From Alkalihalophilus pseudofirmus (GTDB lineage Bacteria > Bacillota > Bacilli > Bacillales > Bacillaceae_D), in assembly GCF_029094545.1 (NCBI RefSeq), contig NZ_CP117835.1, positions 3,886,001 through 3,950,000 on the forward strand: a stretch of 64,000 nt of DNA. Direction: 5' to 3'. This document shows, piece by piece, positions 1-10,999 of the stretch (within the stretch, counting starts at the first letter, position 1; the number at the start of each line of letters is the position of its first letter). The notes beneath the pieces were generated by a model. That model was not told the DNA's origin and did no database searches. It was given only the letters and a program-made list of their open reading frames with translations. A program made the position numbers and the translations under genes.

Positions 1-1130
<1,130 letters not shown>

Positions 1131-1164
1131 GGTTATAAAATATGCATTTGCTTTTAATAAAGCC

Positions 1165-1201
1165 CAAAAATGATTCTACCTAGTTCAGGGACAGAAGTCA
1201 A
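1165..1201 (-). promoter_or_regulatory. pyrG sigma-A promoter with GGGC start
   Basis: On the minus strand there is TTGACT (1201-1196), a 17-nt spacer, TAGAAT (1178-1173), then seven bases and GGGC from 1165. A GGGC initiation site is the hallmark of CTP-sensitive reiterative initiation at B. subtilis pyrG. The leader from 1165 to the attenuator is about 35 nt. Confidence 0.85.
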
Positions 1202-1229
1202 GCCTCTGTTAAAAAGACTGAAAATGCAA

Positions 1230-1733
1230 TTAACGTTCTTCGTCCTCTTCTACCTCTTCATCATCATCAAAGTCCGTATCGAGATCTTCTTTGTCAGTGA
1301 AGTCAGCATCTTCTTCATCGTCATCATCTGCATCTTCTTCATTAGAAATCTCATCTAGCTCGTCCTCTAAGTCTTCAAACTCATCGTCAAAAACTTCCAG
1401 GTCATCATCTAAATCCTCATCGTCACTCTTTGCTTTTTTACGAGGATTAACTGGTGAAGTAATCTCTTCTTCTGATTGCTCATGAGGATACCAGCTTTTA
1501 AGGCCCCAGTTGTTATCACCAAGCGTTAAAAAGCGGCCATCGATGTTTAAATCCGTATACAAAAATGACATACGCTGATTTACTTCAGCTTTTTTCATTC
1601 CCTTAATTTCTGAAATCTCTTTAACTAAATCAATGAAATAATAAGGCTGGCGCTTTTCTTTCATTAAAGCATAAGCGACTTCAACCATTGACAGCTCTTG
1701 GATCTCTTCCTTTTCCATCTCGCGTAGGTTCAA
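1230..1733 (-). CDS. rpoE: DNA-directed RNA polymerase delta subunit
   Basis: Delta subunit of Gram-positive RNA polymerase, which aids polymerase recycling and release from nucleic acid. The folded N-terminal domain (about residues 1-90) contains YTDLNIDGRFLTLGDNNWGL, a delta signature, followed by KSWYPHEQ. The C-terminal third is almost entirely Asp/Glu and probably disordered, as in the family. Length (167 aa) is normal. A GTG at 1742 nearly touches the AAAGGA ribosome site, so the TTG at 1733, about ten bases from it, is preferred. A TATAAT at 1810-1805 on the minus strand is a possible -10, with a poor -35. The position just upstream of pyrG matches B. subtilis. Confidence 0.94.
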   Translation of the reverse strand: MNLREMEKEEIQELSMVEVAYALMKEKRQPYYFIDLVKEISEIKGMKKAEVNQRMSFLYTDLNIDGRFLTLGDNNWGLKSWYPHEQSEEEITSPVNPRKKAKSDDEDLDDDLEVFDDEFEDLEDELDEISNEEDADDDDEEDADFTDKEDLDTDFDDDEEVEEDEER

Positions 1734-1889
1734 CGTAAGCACGTCCTTTCAGCATTTCTTGCATCTATTGCTTATTAAATATTGGCATAAAGTTCATACC
1801 TTTCATTATAAACACATTTCATATAAATATGCTAGATTGAAGACGAAAAAGTATGAGAGACATTTTAATAGAATGAAAATGAACAAAAA

Positions 1890-1907
1890 GACAGTCTGCT
1901 GACTGCC
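1890..1907 (-). terminator. intrinsic terminator between icmF and rpoE
   Basis: On the minus strand GGCAGTC and GACTGTC form a 7-bp stem with a 4-nt loop, followed by TTTTTG. It lies about 400 nt downstream of icmF and before rpoE, so it would separate the acyl-CoA operon from rpoE. Confidence 0.65.
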
Positions 1908-1973
1908 TTTTGGAGTGATTCGCCTTGTTGACTGAGCGCTTGCTATGAGGGCCGGCGCAAGGGCTGCTTGTTC

Positions 1974-2150
1974 AATTGCAGCGATTGAGAGTATATATGC
2001 GTCAGTGTCCGGCTGATGTGCGCCGAAGGTTTGAGTTATTGCTTCCGTTCAGAGCACAATTGCGCCCAATGAGGTTAATTGCGCCTGTATGTGGCGTAAT
2101 TGCGTTCCTTCATATGCGGATTGCGTCTGTTCGATGCATAATTGCGCCGG
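1974..2150. repeat. 21-bp periodic degenerate tandem repeat
   Basis: A core close to AATTGCG recurs at 1974, 1995, 2016, 2037, 2058, 2077, 2098, 2119 and 2140, that is every 21 bp with a single 2-bp slip. Units differ between cores. Part of it is an open frame (1976-2170), but that protein has no recognisable family or ribosome site and is probably not expressed. The array sits in the icmF-rpoE gap beside the structured repeat at 2170-2310. Confidence 0.75.
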
Positions 2151-2169
2151 TCAGCGGGTGCAGGGGCTG

Positions 2170-2310
2170 AACAAGCCCCTTCCGCTTTTCTTTGTGTCTA
2201 GCTTCGGCTCCTTGCCCTGCGGGAAAAAACGGTGCATCGATTGAAGTCAAAGAACGACTTCAAATCTCTCCCCCTTATTTTTCCGCATGCCAGAACAGTC
2301 GCCTCAGCTT
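2170..2310 (-). repeat. dispersed structured repeat, copy 1
   Basis: On the minus strand this resembles 49260-49395 over about 130 nt. It can fold as an outer stem (2214-2228 with 2278-2291) and an inner 8-bp hairpin (TTGAAGTC 2241-2248 with GACTTCAA 2256-2263). The flanks carry AGAAAAGC-type sequence and GAGCCGAAGCTAGACAC. Differences from copy 2 in both stems keep pairing. No coding potential is seen. Confidence 0.8.
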
Positions 2311-2316
2311 TTCTTC

Positions 2317-5300
2317 CTACATATTCCTTCTATACTGTCCGCCTACTTGGTAGAGGGCGCCTGTGATTTGGCCTAGGCTGGCTACTTTGACGGTTTCGAT
2401 TAGTTCTTCGAAGATGTTGCCGCCGGTGATCGCCGTTTCTTGCAGGCGTTTTAGAGCTTCAGGTGCTTTGTCTTGGTGCTTTTCTTGGAAGGCACGCAGG
2501 TTTGTGATTTGCTGCTCTTTTTCTTCTTTTGTTGCTCGTGCAAGCTCCATGTTGAACTCTTCTTCTGTGTTCTCGTTTGGATTCATGTACGTGTTTACAC
2601 CGATAATCGGAAGCTCGCCTGTGTGCTTCTTCATTTCGTAGTGCATTGACTCTTCTTGAATTTTGCTTCGTTGATATTGTGTTTCCATCGCTCCAAGTAC
2701 GCCGCCGCGATCATTAATACGCTCTAGCTCTTGCAGCACCGCTTCTTCTACTAGGTCTGTTAACTGCTCAATGATATATGAACCTTGTAGTGAGTTCTCA
2801 TTTTTAGCTAGACCTAGCTCTTTTGTAATAATCATTTGAATCGCCATCGCACGGCGGACTGATTGCTCAGTCGGGGTTGTGATTGCCTCATCAAACGCAT
2901 TTGTGTGAAGCGAGTTACAGTTATCATAGATCGCCATTAAAGCTTGAAGCGTTGTACGGATATCATTAAAGTCAATTTCTTGTGCGTGAAGTGAGCGTCC
3001 TGATGTTTGAACATGATACTTAAGCTTCTGGCTGCGCTCATTTGCTTCGTATTTATTCTTCATGACCGTTGACCAAATACGACGAGCTACTCGGCCGATT
3101 ACCGTATATTCAGGGTCAAGACCGTTACTGAAGAAGAATGATAGATTTGGTGCAAATTTATTAATGTCCATGCCGCGGCTTAAGTAGTATTCTACATACG
3201 TGAACCCGTTTGCCAGCGTAAATGCCAGCTGACTGATTGGGTTTGCACCCGCTTCTGCGATATGGTAGCCAGAGATAGATACAGAATAGTAGTTACGAAC
3301 TTCGTGATCAATGAAGTACTGCTGGATATCCCCCATCATACGAAGGGCGAATTCCGTTGAGAAGATGCACGTATTTTGACCTTGATCTTCTTTTAAAATA
3401 TCGGCTTGAACCGTTCCACGAACCGTTTGAAGCGTACGAGCTTTAACCTCTGCATATTCTTCCGCATTAGGTTCACGGCCGTTTTCTTCTTTAAATTTCT
3501 CAAGCTGCTGCTCAATCGCTGTATTCATGAACATAGCTAAGATGATCGGTGCCGGTCCATTAATTGTCATCGATACAGATGTAGACGGTGCACATAGATC
3601 AAAGCCATCATAAAGCTTTCTCATATCCTCAAGCGTACAAATGCTTACACCGCTCTCCCCGACTTTTCCGTAAATATCAGGGCGGTAATCAGGGTCTTCT
3701 CCGTAAAGAGTTACCGAGTCAAAAGCCGTACTTAAACGCTTCGCCTCGTCATCTTTTGATAAGTAGTGGAAGCGGCGGTTTGTACGCTCAGGCGTTCCTT
3801 CGCCGGCAAATTGACGCTTAGGATCTTCACCTTTACGTTTGAATGGGAATACTCCTGCCGTATAAGGGAAGGCACCTGGTACGTTCTCTTCCATTGACCA
3901 GCGCAGAATTTCGCCCCAGTCTTCAAACTTCGGAAGAGCTACTTTAGGAATTTTCAGACCTGATAAGCTTTCCGTCGTAAGCTCTGTCACGATTTCTTTA
4001 TCACGGATTTTTGTTACGAATGTGTCTCCGCTGTAAGATTCTTTTAGTGAATCCCAGTTATCAAGAATCGATTTACATGCTGGGTGAAGCTTCTGTTCGT
4101 ATGCTTCTTTCGTTTTCATTAATTGAGCAAGAACGTCTTCACTAGCCTCACCATGTTTCTCAAGCGCTTCAATTGTTCCAGTCACCTGATAGATTTTGCG
4201 GGCAATGTCCACTTGCTCATCAGTCAGCTTTTTATATTGTCTTACGGATAGAACAATATCGCGTAGGTATTGCGTTTGCTCTGGCGGGATGATGACATTT
4301 TGCTTGATGACATCTTTACTCGTTTCAATATTTGTTTGGAAGTCTGTACCGCACTTCTCATTTAACGTATCCATTAATGCTTTGAATAACGTGTTTGTGC
4401 CAATGTCATTAAACTGACTAGCAATCGTACCGAAAACAGGCATCGCATCAAGTGCCTCTTCAAAGCGAGTACGGCTGCGCTGGTACTGCTTACGTACATG
4501 ACGAAGAGCATCTTCTGAACCTTTACGGTCAAATTTATTAATCGCAATCACATCAGCAAAGTCAATCATATCAATTTTCTCAAGCTGTGACGGGGCCCCG
4601 TACTCACTTGTCATGACATATAAAGATACATCTGATACTTCCGTGATCTCAGCATCCCCTTGCCCGATTCCGCTCGTTTCAACAATAACAAGATCGTAGC
4701 CGGCTGCTTTTGCGACATCAATTGCATCACGAATGCTGTCAGAAATCTCTTTTCTAGAGTTACGTGTAGCTAAACTGCGCATAAATACACGTGAATTATG
4801 AATTGAGTTCATACGGATACGGTCACCTAAGAGCGCACCGCCTGTTTTTTGTTTCGTTGGGTCAACAGATAGAATCGCTACGGTTTTGTCGGAAAATTCG
4901 TTCAAAAAGCGGCGTACAAGTTCATCTGTTAACGAGCTTTTCCCAGCTCCACCTGTTCCTGTGATTCCTAAAACCGGTACGTTGTTTGTCATTTGCTTTA
5001 ATTGATCAAGCGTTTCCTCAAGCGTTGCTGCCACTTCTTTTTTCGCTTCAGCATGCAATTCAGCATAAGAAATACATCGAGCAACGGCACGTGCGTTTTT
5101 CTCTTTTAAAGAAGTTAGCTCCTCTGACACTTGTTCTACTGTAGGGAAGTCACACTCTTTGAGCATTTGATCAATCATTCCTTGAAGGCCATGCTCACGG
5201 CCGTCATCTGGTGAGAAAATGCGGGCAATACCGTACTCATGCAGCTCACGGATCTCAGGAGGTGTAATAACCCCGCCGCCGCCTCCGTAAATACGGATAT

Positions 5301-5580
5301 GGCCGGCACCTTTTTCATTTAAAAGATCATAGCAATATTTGAAGAACTCAACATGTCCGCCTTGATAAGACGAAATCGCAATTCCTTGGACATCCTCTTG
5401 AATGGCAGCGTTTACAATCTCTTCAACAGAGCGGTTATGCCCAAGATGGATAACCTCAGCTCCGCTTGCCTGTAAAATTCGACGCATAATATTAATTGAA
5501 GCATCGTGGCCGTCAAATAAACTTGAAGCCGTTACGAAACGCACATGATTCGTTGGTTTATATGATTGAGTTGTTGACAT
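2317..5580 (-). CDS. icmF: fused isobutyryl-CoA mutase (IcmF)
   Basis: Adenosylcobalamin-dependent mutase that interconverts isobutyryl-CoA and butyryl-CoA, with its G-protein chaperone fused in. Domain order: N-terminal B12-binding domain ([10 protein letters not shown] near residue 24, [16 protein letters not shown]); MeaB-like GTPase with P-loop [16 protein letters not shown] near residue 205 and NKFD; then the mutase large domain with [20 protein letters not shown] and [20 protein letters not shown]. Length 1087 aa is normal for the fusion. ATG at 5580 lies 7 nt after GGAGG; a TTG one codon upstream is too close. Last gene of the acyl-CoA block, just behind a TetR gene, which fits branched-chain acyl-CoA catabolism. 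Confidence 0.95.
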   Translation of the reverse strand: MSTTQSYKPTNHVRFVTASSLFDGHDASINIMRRILQASGAEVIHLGHNRSVEEIVNAAIQEDVQGIAISSYQGGHVEFFKYCYDLLNEKGAGHIRIYGGGGGVITPPEIRELHEYGIARIFSPDDGREHGLQGMIDQMLKECDFPTVEQVSEELTSLKEKNARAVARCISYAELHAEAKKEVAATLEETLDQLKQMTNNVPVLGITGTGGAGKSSLTDELVRRFLNEFSDKTVAILSVDPTKQKTGGALLGDRIRMNSIHNSRVFMRSLATRNSRKEISDSIRDAIDVAKAAGYDLVIVETSGIGQGDAEITEVSDVSLYVMTSEYGAPSQLEKIDMIDFADVIAINKFDRKGSEDALRHVRKQYQRSRTRFEEALDAMPVFGTIASQFNDIGTNTLFKALMDTLNEKCGTDFQTNIETSKDVIKQNVIIPPEQTQYLRDIVLSVRQYKKLTDEQVDIARKIYQVTGTIEALEKHGEASEDVLAQLMKTKEAYEQKLHPACKSILDNWDSLKESYSGDTFVTKIRDKEIVTELTTESLSGLKIPKVALPKFEDWGEILRWSMEENVPGAFPYTAGVFPFKRKGEDPKRQFAGEGTPERTNRRFHYLSKDDEAKRLSTAFDSVTLYGEDPDYRPDIYGKVGESGVSICTLEDMRKLYDGFDLCAPSTSVSMTINGPAPIILAMFMNTAIEQQLEKFKEENGREPNAEEYAEVKARTLQTVRGTVQADILKEDQGQNTCIFSTEFALRMMGDIQQYFIDHEVRNYYSVSISGYHIAEAGANPISQLAFTLANGFTYVEYYLSRGMDINKFAPNLSFFFSNGLDPEYTVIGRVARRIWSTVMKNKYEANERSQKLKYHVQTSGRSLHAQEIDFNDIRTTLQALMAIYDNCNSLHTNAFDEAITTPTEQSVRRAMAIQMIITKELGLAKNENSLQGSYIIEQLTDLVEEAVLQELERINDRGGVLGAMETQYQRSKIQEESMHYEMKKHTGELPIIGVNTYMNPNENTEEEFNMELARATKEEKEQQITNLRAFQEKHQDKAPEALKRLQETAITGGNIFEELIETVKVASLGQITGALYQVGGQYRRNM

Positions 5581-5594
5581 CAAACTTCCTCCTT

Positions 5595-6233
5595 TTAATT
5601 AGAGACGGTTGTAAGCGGGGAAAGTAATTGCTCACTTTGAAGCTTTGTGTATTCTTCTAAGGTGTAGAGTCTGCGGATGGCCCAGCGTCTGAACGTCCAC
5701 ATATGTCCTTGCACTAAAATATTGTGGCTCATCAGCTTGATCTCTTCTTCACTAAGATCAATACGATATTCAGCCACATAATCACGAATAATGTCTTCAA
5801 ACATTTTCGTCATTTCTACTTCTTTTTGAAGAACGTACATTAATGCTTCTTTAGGAAGAGATTTTGCCTCTTGATACATGACAAGCACTTCATCTTGCAG
5901 GTGATCAATTACACGGAAGTAAGCGGCAATTGCCTTTTTCACACGGTCAATACCGACAGCTTCGGTATCTAGCTGTGAAACAAGCTGATCACGAACTTCT
6001 TCATAGATCGCATCACATACAAGGTAGAGGACATCCTCCTTTGAACCAATGTACTCATAAAGCGTTCCAATGCTGAATCCAGATTCTTTAGCAATTTCTC
6101 TTGTTGTTGTGCGGTGGAACCCTTTTTCAATGAAGAGGCGTACGGCGCCCTTCACCATCTGCTCGCGGCGTTTTTTTACTAACTGTTGATCTTTTACCAT
6201 GGATGGCACTGCTTTTTTCTTCAAACTATTCAA
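5595..6233 (-). CDS. TetR-family regulator of the acyl-CoA block
   Basis: A 212-aa TetR-type repressor. The N-terminal helix-turn-helix is clear ([20 protein letters not shown] followed by [15 protein letters not shown], residues about 38-73); the remaining helices would form the ligand pocket. The start is TTG at 6233 after AAAAGGAAG; an in-frame ATG lies 11 codons later. It ends 14 nt before icmF, so the two are probably cotranscribed. From context the inducer is likely an acyl-CoA, and the palindromes at 10863-10880 and 13221-13234 are candidate operators; both points are inference. It may be the functional counterpart of FadR, which in B. subtilis lies elsewhere. Confidence 0.88.
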   Translation of the reverse strand: MNSLKKKAVPSMVKDQQLVKKRREQMVKGAVRLFIEKGFHRTTTREIAKESGFSIGTLYEYIGSKEDVLYLVCDAIYEEVRDQLVSQLDTEAVGIDRVKKAIAAYFRVIDHLQDEVLVMYQEAKSLPKEALMYVLQKEVEMTKMFEDIIRDYVAEYRIDLSEEEIKLMSHNILVQGHMWTFRRWAIRRLYTLEEYTKLQSEQLLSPLTTVSN

Positions 6234-6379
6234 CCTACTTCCTTTTAATCGTATTTCCGTCTCTAGATGCCAACGTGCCTCACTAGCAGCAAGCCATCAT
6301 CACTCGCTGCTTATGAGACTCCTTTTTCGTACTTATTAGCATACTAGAAATTGAAGCTACGATCTATCATTTATGTTGA

Positions 6380-7522
6380 TTAGTCTGCTAACAACATTTT
6401 AGAAATTACAAGTCGTTGAATTTCATTTGTTCCTTCATAGATCTGTGTAATCTTCGCATCACGCATATAACGCTCTACTGGATAATCTTTTGTATAGCCG
6501 TAACCGCCGAATACTTGAACCGCTTCAACCGTTACATCCATTGCTGTATCCCCAGCGAATAATTTAGACATCGCAGATTCCTTGCCGTAGGAAACGCCTT
6601 CGCTTTCTCTCCATGCTGCTTGATACGTTAATAGTCGACTAGCCTCAATTTTTGTTGCCATATCAGCGAGCTTGAAGCCGATTCCTTGCTGTGCGCCGAT
6701 CGGCTTGCCGAATTGCTTACGCTCTTTTGCATAGCCTACTGCAGCATCAAGGGCACCTTGTGCAATTCCTACTGCTTGAGCAGCAATTCCGTTACGGCCG
6801 CCATCAAGCGTCATCATCGCTACTTTAAATCCTTCGCCTTCTTTGCCAAGCATATTTTCTTTCGGTACACGGCAGTCTTCAAAAATAATTTCCGTTGTAG
6901 GAGATGAGCGGATTCCTAGCTTCTTTTCTTTCTTACCTACAGAGAATCCTGGAGTATCTGCTTCAACGATGAATGCCGTCGTCCCTTTATGACGCGCTTC
7001 TGGGTCAGTCACTGCAAATACGATATAAATGTCTGCAATTCCGCCGTTTGTAATGAAGATTTTAGAGCCGTTTATCACATAGTGGTCGCCATCTTGAATA
7101 GCTGTTGTTTTCATTCTTGCAGCATCAGATCCTGAACCTGGCTCTGTTAAGCCGTAAGCACCAATTTTTGTTCCTTCTGCCATTGGACGAAGGAATTTTT
7201 GCTTTTGCTCTTCTGTACCGAATTTATAAACAGGCCAGCCAGCAAGTGAAGTATGCGCGGATAATGTTACTCCTGTTGAAGCACAGACACGTGATAATTC
7301 TTCAACAGCAATACAATAGCTCACATAGTCAGCACCAATTCCGCCGTACTCTTCAGGCCACGGAATCCCCGTTAGTCCAAGCTCAGCCATCTTATCAAAG
7401 ATTTCACGGTCAAAGCGTTCTTCTTCATCACGCTCTTCTGCTGTCGGTTCTACTTCATTTTTTGCAAAGTCGCGTACCATTTTACGGATCATTTCTTGCT
7501 CTTCAGTTAATAGAAAGTTCAT
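6380..7522 (-). CDS. acyl-CoA dehydrogenase 1
   Basis: FAD enzyme that oxidises acyl-CoA to trans-2-enoyl-CoA and passes electrons to ETF. The 380-aa length is standard. Visible motifs: [14 protein letters not shown] (FAD/substrate), KIFITNG, and near the C-terminus [11 protein letters not shown], which carries the catalytic glutamate. It begins 15 nt after the stop of the next acyl-CoA dehydrogenase and is about half identical to it, so the pair looks like an old tandem duplication with divergent substrate range. Related to AcdA/MmgC; chain-length preference cannot be read. Confidence 0.95.
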   Translation of the reverse strand: MNFLLTEEQEMIRKMVRDFAKNEVEPTAEERDEEERFDREIFDKMAELGLTGIPWPEEYGGIGADYVSYCIAVEELSRVCASTGVTLSAHTSLAGWPVYKFGTEEQKQKFLRPMAEGTKIGAYGLTEPGSGSDAARMKTTAIQDGDHYVINGSKIFITNGGIADIYIVFAVTDPEARHKGTTAFIVEADTPGFSVGKKEKKLGIRSSPTTEIIFEDCRVPKENMLGKEGEGFKVAMMTLDGGRNGIAAQAVGIAQGALDAAVGYAKERKQFGKPIGAQQGIGFKLADMATKIEASRLLTYQAAWRESEGVSYGKESAMSKLFAGDTAMDVTVEAVQVFGGYGYTKDYPVERYMRDAKITQIYEGTNEIQRLVISKMLLAD

Positions 7523-7537
7523 GTTTGTTTCTCCCCT

Positions 7538-8680
7538 TTAATCTGCTAGTAAATGCTTGCCAATGACGATACGTTGAATTTCACTTGTTCCTTCGTAAAT
7601 CTCACAAATCTTTGCATCACGGAAGTAACGCTCTACTGGGTAATCCTTTGTATATCCATAGCCGCCGTACACTTGAACTGCTTCAATTGACACTTCTACT
7701 GCCGTACGTGAAGCAAACAGCTTCGCCATCGAAGCTTCCATGCCGCTCTTTTTACCAAGCTCACGAAGCTTGGCTGCACGGTACACTAATAGTTTTGAGC
7801 CCTCTACCTTTGTCGCCATATCAGCTAGCTTAAAGCCGAGTCCTTGCTGATGCCCGATCGGCTTACCGAACTGCTTACGCTCTTTTGCATAACCTACCGC
7901 TGCATCAAGCGCTGCTTCAGCAATTCCTAGAGACTGAGCTGCGATACCGATTCGCCCTGCATCAAGGTTAGACATCGCAATCTTAAAGCCCTCCCCTTCT
8001 TGGCCCAGAAGGTTTTCTTCCGGTACACGAGCATCTTCAAATGTAAGTTCTGTTGTGTTTGAGCCGTGAAGACCCATTTTCTTTTCCTTTTTTCCAACAG
8101 AAAATCCCGGTGTGTCTTTATCTACGATGAATGCAGAGATGCCTTTTGTTCCAAGCTGTGAATCTGTTGATGCGAACACGATATACACATCCGCTTCCCC
8201 GCCATTTGTGATGAACACTTTTGAGCCGTTTAAAATGTACTCATTGCCGACTCTTTTCGCTGTCGTTTTCAAACTGCCGGCATCAGATCCTGCACCAGGC
8301 TCCGTTAAGCCGAATGCCCCTAAATACTCGCCGCTTGCAAGCTTTGGAACATATTTTTGCTTCTGCTCTTCTGTTCCGAAATAGAGGATCGGATTCGTTC
8401 CGACAGAAGTGTGCACCGATAAAATAACCCCGACAGTGGCACTCACTTTAGATAATTCATTGATCGCAATAATATAAGAGGTAAAATCCATACCAGCCCC
8501 GCCGTACTCTTCAGGAATCGGGATCCCCATTAAACCAAGCTCGCCCATTTTATTGACGATCTCACGCGGGAAGGTTTCGTTTTCTTCCATTTCTTCTATA
8601 AAAGGCGTAATCTGCTCTTGGGCAAAGTCACGCACCATTTTGCGCATCATTTCTTGTTCTTCGGTAAATCGTAAATCCAT
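7538..8680 (-). CDS. acyl-CoA dehydrogenase 2
   Basis: Second 380-aa acyl-CoA dehydrogenase of the block, catalysing the first oxidation of beta-oxidation or short/branched acyl-CoA breakdown. Motifs include [38 protein letters not shown] and [11 protein letters not shown] with the catalytic Glu. Its start is preceded by a GGAGGTGCAGAA ribosome site. It has the short spacing of an operon with acyl-CoA dehydrogenase 1. B. subtilis has one such gene (acdA) next to fadF and rpoE; here there are two. Confidence 0.95.
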   Translation of the reverse strand: MDLRFTEEQEMMRKMVRDFAQEQITPFIEEMEENETFPREIVNKMGELGLMGIPIPEEYGGAGMDFTSYIIAINELSKVSATVGVILSVHTSVGTNPILYFGTEEQKQKYVPKLASGEYLGAFGLTEPGAGSDAGSLKTTAKRVGNEYILNGSKVFITNGGEADVYIVFASTDSQLGTKGISAFIVDKDTPGFSVGKKEKKMGLHGSNTTELTFEDARVPEENLLGQEGEGFKIAMSNLDAGRIGIAAQSLGIAEAALDAAVGYAKERKQFGKPIGHQQGLGFKLADMATKVEGSKLLVYRAAKLRELGKKSGMEASMAKLFASRTAVEVSIEAVQVYGGYGYTKDYPVERYFRDAKICEIYEGTSEIQRIVIGKHLLAD

Positions 8681-8740
8681 TTCTGCACCTCCGTAATCTG
8701 TTTGTCTTTTTATATAGCGGCTGCTTCGCTTTTGTATGAC

Positions 8741-9592
8741 TTACTCGTAAACGTAAAATCCTCTGCCCGTCTTCTTCCCTAACCAGCCTGCTTTTACATA
8801 CTTTCTAAGCAGCGGGCATGGGCGGTACTTATCATCGCCGAATCCTTCATGAAGGGTTTCCATAATGTAGAGGCATGTATCAAGTCCGATAAAGTCAGCA
8901 AGCGTAAGAGGTCCCATTGGGTGGTTCATACCGAGCTTCATTACTTCATCAACTGCCTCAGGTGTCGCTACCCCTTCATATACCGTATAGATCGCTTCAT
9001 TGATCATCGGCATCAAAATACGGTTTGAAACGAATCCTGGGAAGTCGTTTACTTCAACAGGTGTTTTCGAAAGAGTACGAGATAGGTCTTCAATTGCTTG
9101 ATACACCTCATCTGTTGTTGCTAGACCGCGGATGATTTCAACAAGCTTCATTACCGGTACTGGATTCATAAAATGCATGCCGATTACTTTTTCCGGACGA
9201 TTCGTTGCTGCTGCAATTTCTGTAATCGGAAGTGATGATGTATTCGTTGCAAGAATCGCATGTTCTGGCGCAATCTTATCGAGGTCAGCAAAAAGCTTAG
9301 ATTTGATCTCCATGTTTTCAATCGCTGCTTCAATCACAAGATCCACATCCTGAGCATTTTGCAAGTCAGTTGAAGGTGTCAAGCGTCCTAAGATCGCATC
9401 GCGTTCTCCTTCTTCTAAGCGGCCTTTTTCAACTTGGCGATTTAAATTCTTTTGAATAGTTGCCATCCCGCGCTCAACAAACTCTTGTTTTAAGTCGTGT
9501 AAAATGACGTCAATTCCAGCCATTGCATGTACTTGAGCAATTCCTGATCCCATTTGTCCTGCTCCGATTACCATTACTTTTTTCATACTCAT
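8741..9592 (-). CDS. hbd: 3-hydroxybutyryl-CoA dehydrogenase
   Basis: NAD(P)-dependent oxidation of 3-hydroxyacyl-CoA to 3-ketoacyl-CoA. The N-terminal Rossmann motif is [27 protein letters not shown] and the catalytic His in [17 protein letters not shown] follow; the C-terminal domain has [16 protein letters not shown] and ends [12 protein letters not shown]. Length (283 aa) fits the single-function short-chain enzyme (MmgB/Hbd type). It lies between the thiolase and the two dehydrogenases in the same direction, giving a coherent oxidation route, although no enoyl-CoA hydratase is in this block (one stands alone at 43.5 kb). Confidence 0.95.
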   Translation of the reverse strand: MSMKKVMVIGAGQMGSGIAQVHAMAGIDVILHDLKQEFVERGMATIQKNLNRQVEKGRLEEGERDAILGRLTPSTDLQNAQDVDLVIEAAIENMEIKSKLFADLDKIAPEHAILATNTSSLPITEIAAATNRPEKVIGMHFMNPVPVMKLVEIIRGLATTDEVYQAIEDLSRTLSKTPVEVNDFPGFVSNRILMPMINEAIYTVYEGVATPEAVDEVMKLGMNHPMGPLTLADFIGLDTCLYIMETLHEGFGDDKYRPCPLLRKYVKAGWLGKKTGRGFYVYE

Positions 9593-9649
9593 TCATTCTC
9601 CACTCCTCTATTAAACGTTAAAGTTAGACTGTATTTATTTCACTTCGAA

Positions 9650-10828
9650 TTATTTCACTTCAATTAGAATCGCGTCACCTTGACCGCCGCCGCTGCAAAT
9701 CGCCGCTACACCAAGGCCTCCGCCGCGACGCTTCAGTTCATGTGCCAGTGTTAAGATAATACGCGCTCCACTTGCTCCGATTGGATGTCCAAGTGCCACT
9801 GCCCCGCCGTTTACGTTTACTCTTTCAGGGTCAAGATCTGCAATTTGGTTACTTGCAAGGGCCACTGCGGCAAAGGCCTCGTTAATTTCAAATAAATCTA
9901 TCTCACTTGCTGATTTACCAGCTTTCTTTAATAGCTCATTAATGACAAGACCTGGTGTTTTCGGGAAATTTTCAGGCTCAATGGCAAGAGCATGATGTGC
10001 CACAATAGTTGCAAGCGGCTCAATGCCTTCTGCTTCAGCCTTCGCTTCAGACATAAGAAGCATGGCAGCTGCTCCGTCGTTCACACCTGGTGCATTTCCT
10101 GCTGTAATCGTGCCGTCTTTTCCAAATGCAGGCTTAAGCTTAGCCAGCCCTTCAGATGTTGTGCCAGGACGAGGTGCTTCATCTCGCTCAACTATTACAG
10201 GCTCGCCTTTACGCTGCGGTACCGGTACAGCCACAATTTCTGTGTCAAATGTTCCTGCTTCGATTGCACTTAGTGCTTTTTCATGACTTCGTGCAGCCCA
10301 CTCGTCCTGAACCTCGCGTGACAGCGCTAACTCCTGTGCTACACCATTTCCGTATGAGCCCATATGTACGGAACGGAAAGAACAAGTAAGTCCATCAAAT
10401 ACCATCCCGTCAATCATTTCTGCATTACCCATACGTGCACCCCATCTAGCTTTAGGGACATAATATGGAGCATTGCTCATCGACTCCATCCCGCCGGCTA
10501 AAATAACTTCCCCGTCACCAGAACGGATAATTTGATCAGCCATTGTTACACTTCGCATGCCTGATGCACATACTTTATTAATCGTTTCCGTTTTAACACT
10601 CCACGGAATTTCAGCATAGTTGGATGCTTGACGAGATGGGATTTGACCCTGTCCTGCTTGCAGAACATTTCCTAAAATGACTTCATCAACATTCTCGCCT
10701 TTCCACTTAGCACGAGCTAATGTTTCTTTTAAAACAAGTCCTCCTAATTCCGCTGCTTTGAGGCTGCTTAAGGCGCCTCCAAATTTCCCAAAAGGTGTAC
10801 GAGCTCCACTCACAATTACTGTTTTCAT
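9650..10828 (-). CDS. acetyl-CoA C-acetyltransferase (thiolase)
   Basis: Thiolytic cleavage of 3-ketoacyl-CoA to acetyl-CoA, or the reverse condensation. The active-site Cys is in [11 protein letters not shown] (near residue 88), the His in [12 protein letters not shown] and [17 protein letters not shown], and the second Cys in [12 protein letters not shown] near the end. Length 392 aa is typical. It is the first gene of the thiolase-hbd-dehydrogenase run and has an 18-bp palindrome (10863-10880) 35 nt upstream of the start, a likely repressor site. AtoB/MmgA type; chain-length preference is unknown. Confidence 0.95.
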   Translation of the reverse strand: MKTVIVSGARTPFGKFGGALSSLKAAELGGLVLKETLARAKWKGENVDEVILGNVLQAGQGQIPSRQASNYAEIPWSVKTETINKVCASGMRSVTMADQIIRSGDGEVILAGGMESMSNAPYYVPKARWGARMGNAEMIDGMVFDGLTCSFRSVHMGSYGNGVAQELALSREVQDEWAARSHEKALSAIEAGTFDTEIVAVPVPQRKGEPVIVERDEAPRPGTTSEGLAKLKPAFGKDGTITAGNAPGVNDGAAAMLLMSEAKAEAEGIEPLATIVAHHALAIEPENFPKTPGLVINELLKKAGKSASEIDLFEINEAFAAVALASNQIADLDPERVNVNGGAVALGHPIGASGARIILTLAHELKRRGGGLGVAAICSGGGQGDAILIEVK

Positions 10829-10862
10829 TGGTAATCCCCTTTCAGATCATAGACATTTATTG

Positions 10863-10880
10863 ACCGAACGCTCGCTCGGT
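10863..10880. promoter_or_regulatory. palindromic operator upstream of the thiolase gene
   Basis: ACCGAACGCTCGCTCGGT is an 18-bp near-perfect palindrome (outer arms ACCGA / TCGGT) located 35-52 nt upstream of the thiolase start. Its form resembles operators bound by TetR-family acyl-CoA-responsive repressors. The TetR encoded at 5595-6233 is the obvious candidate; that link is inferred. Confidence 0.7.
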
Positions 10881-10940
10881 AGGAGTTCTGATAAAAAGCG
10901 CAACAAGTGATTGCGCTTTCAATTAAAGCTAAAAACATAA

Positions 10941-10972
10941 GTTGTGACCCGTGGAAACCACGAGTCGACAAC
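10941..10972 (-). terminator. terminator after fadF
   Basis: On the minus strand GTTGT(C)GACTCGTGG pairs with CCACGGGTCACAAC around a 3-nt loop (14 bp, one bulge), with a modest T-run at 10935-10931. It separates fadF from the thiolase operon. Confidence 0.65.
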
Positions 10973-10999
10973 TCTCCCAATAATTCACCACTATTACTT

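Noticed and set aside
1291-1485. Serine-rich frame on the plus strand inside rpoE
   Set aside because: It is the antisense reading of the Asp/Glu-rich tail of rpoE (GAA/GAT reads as TTC/ATC-type or TCx codons).
1974-2150. Possible CRISPR array
   Set aside because: Units of 21 bp without separate conserved repeats and unique 26-40-bp spacers, and no cas genes nearby.
1976-2170. Open frame over the 21-bp array
   Set aside because: No ribosome site and no known family; the open frame follows from the periodic repeat (21 is a multiple of 3).
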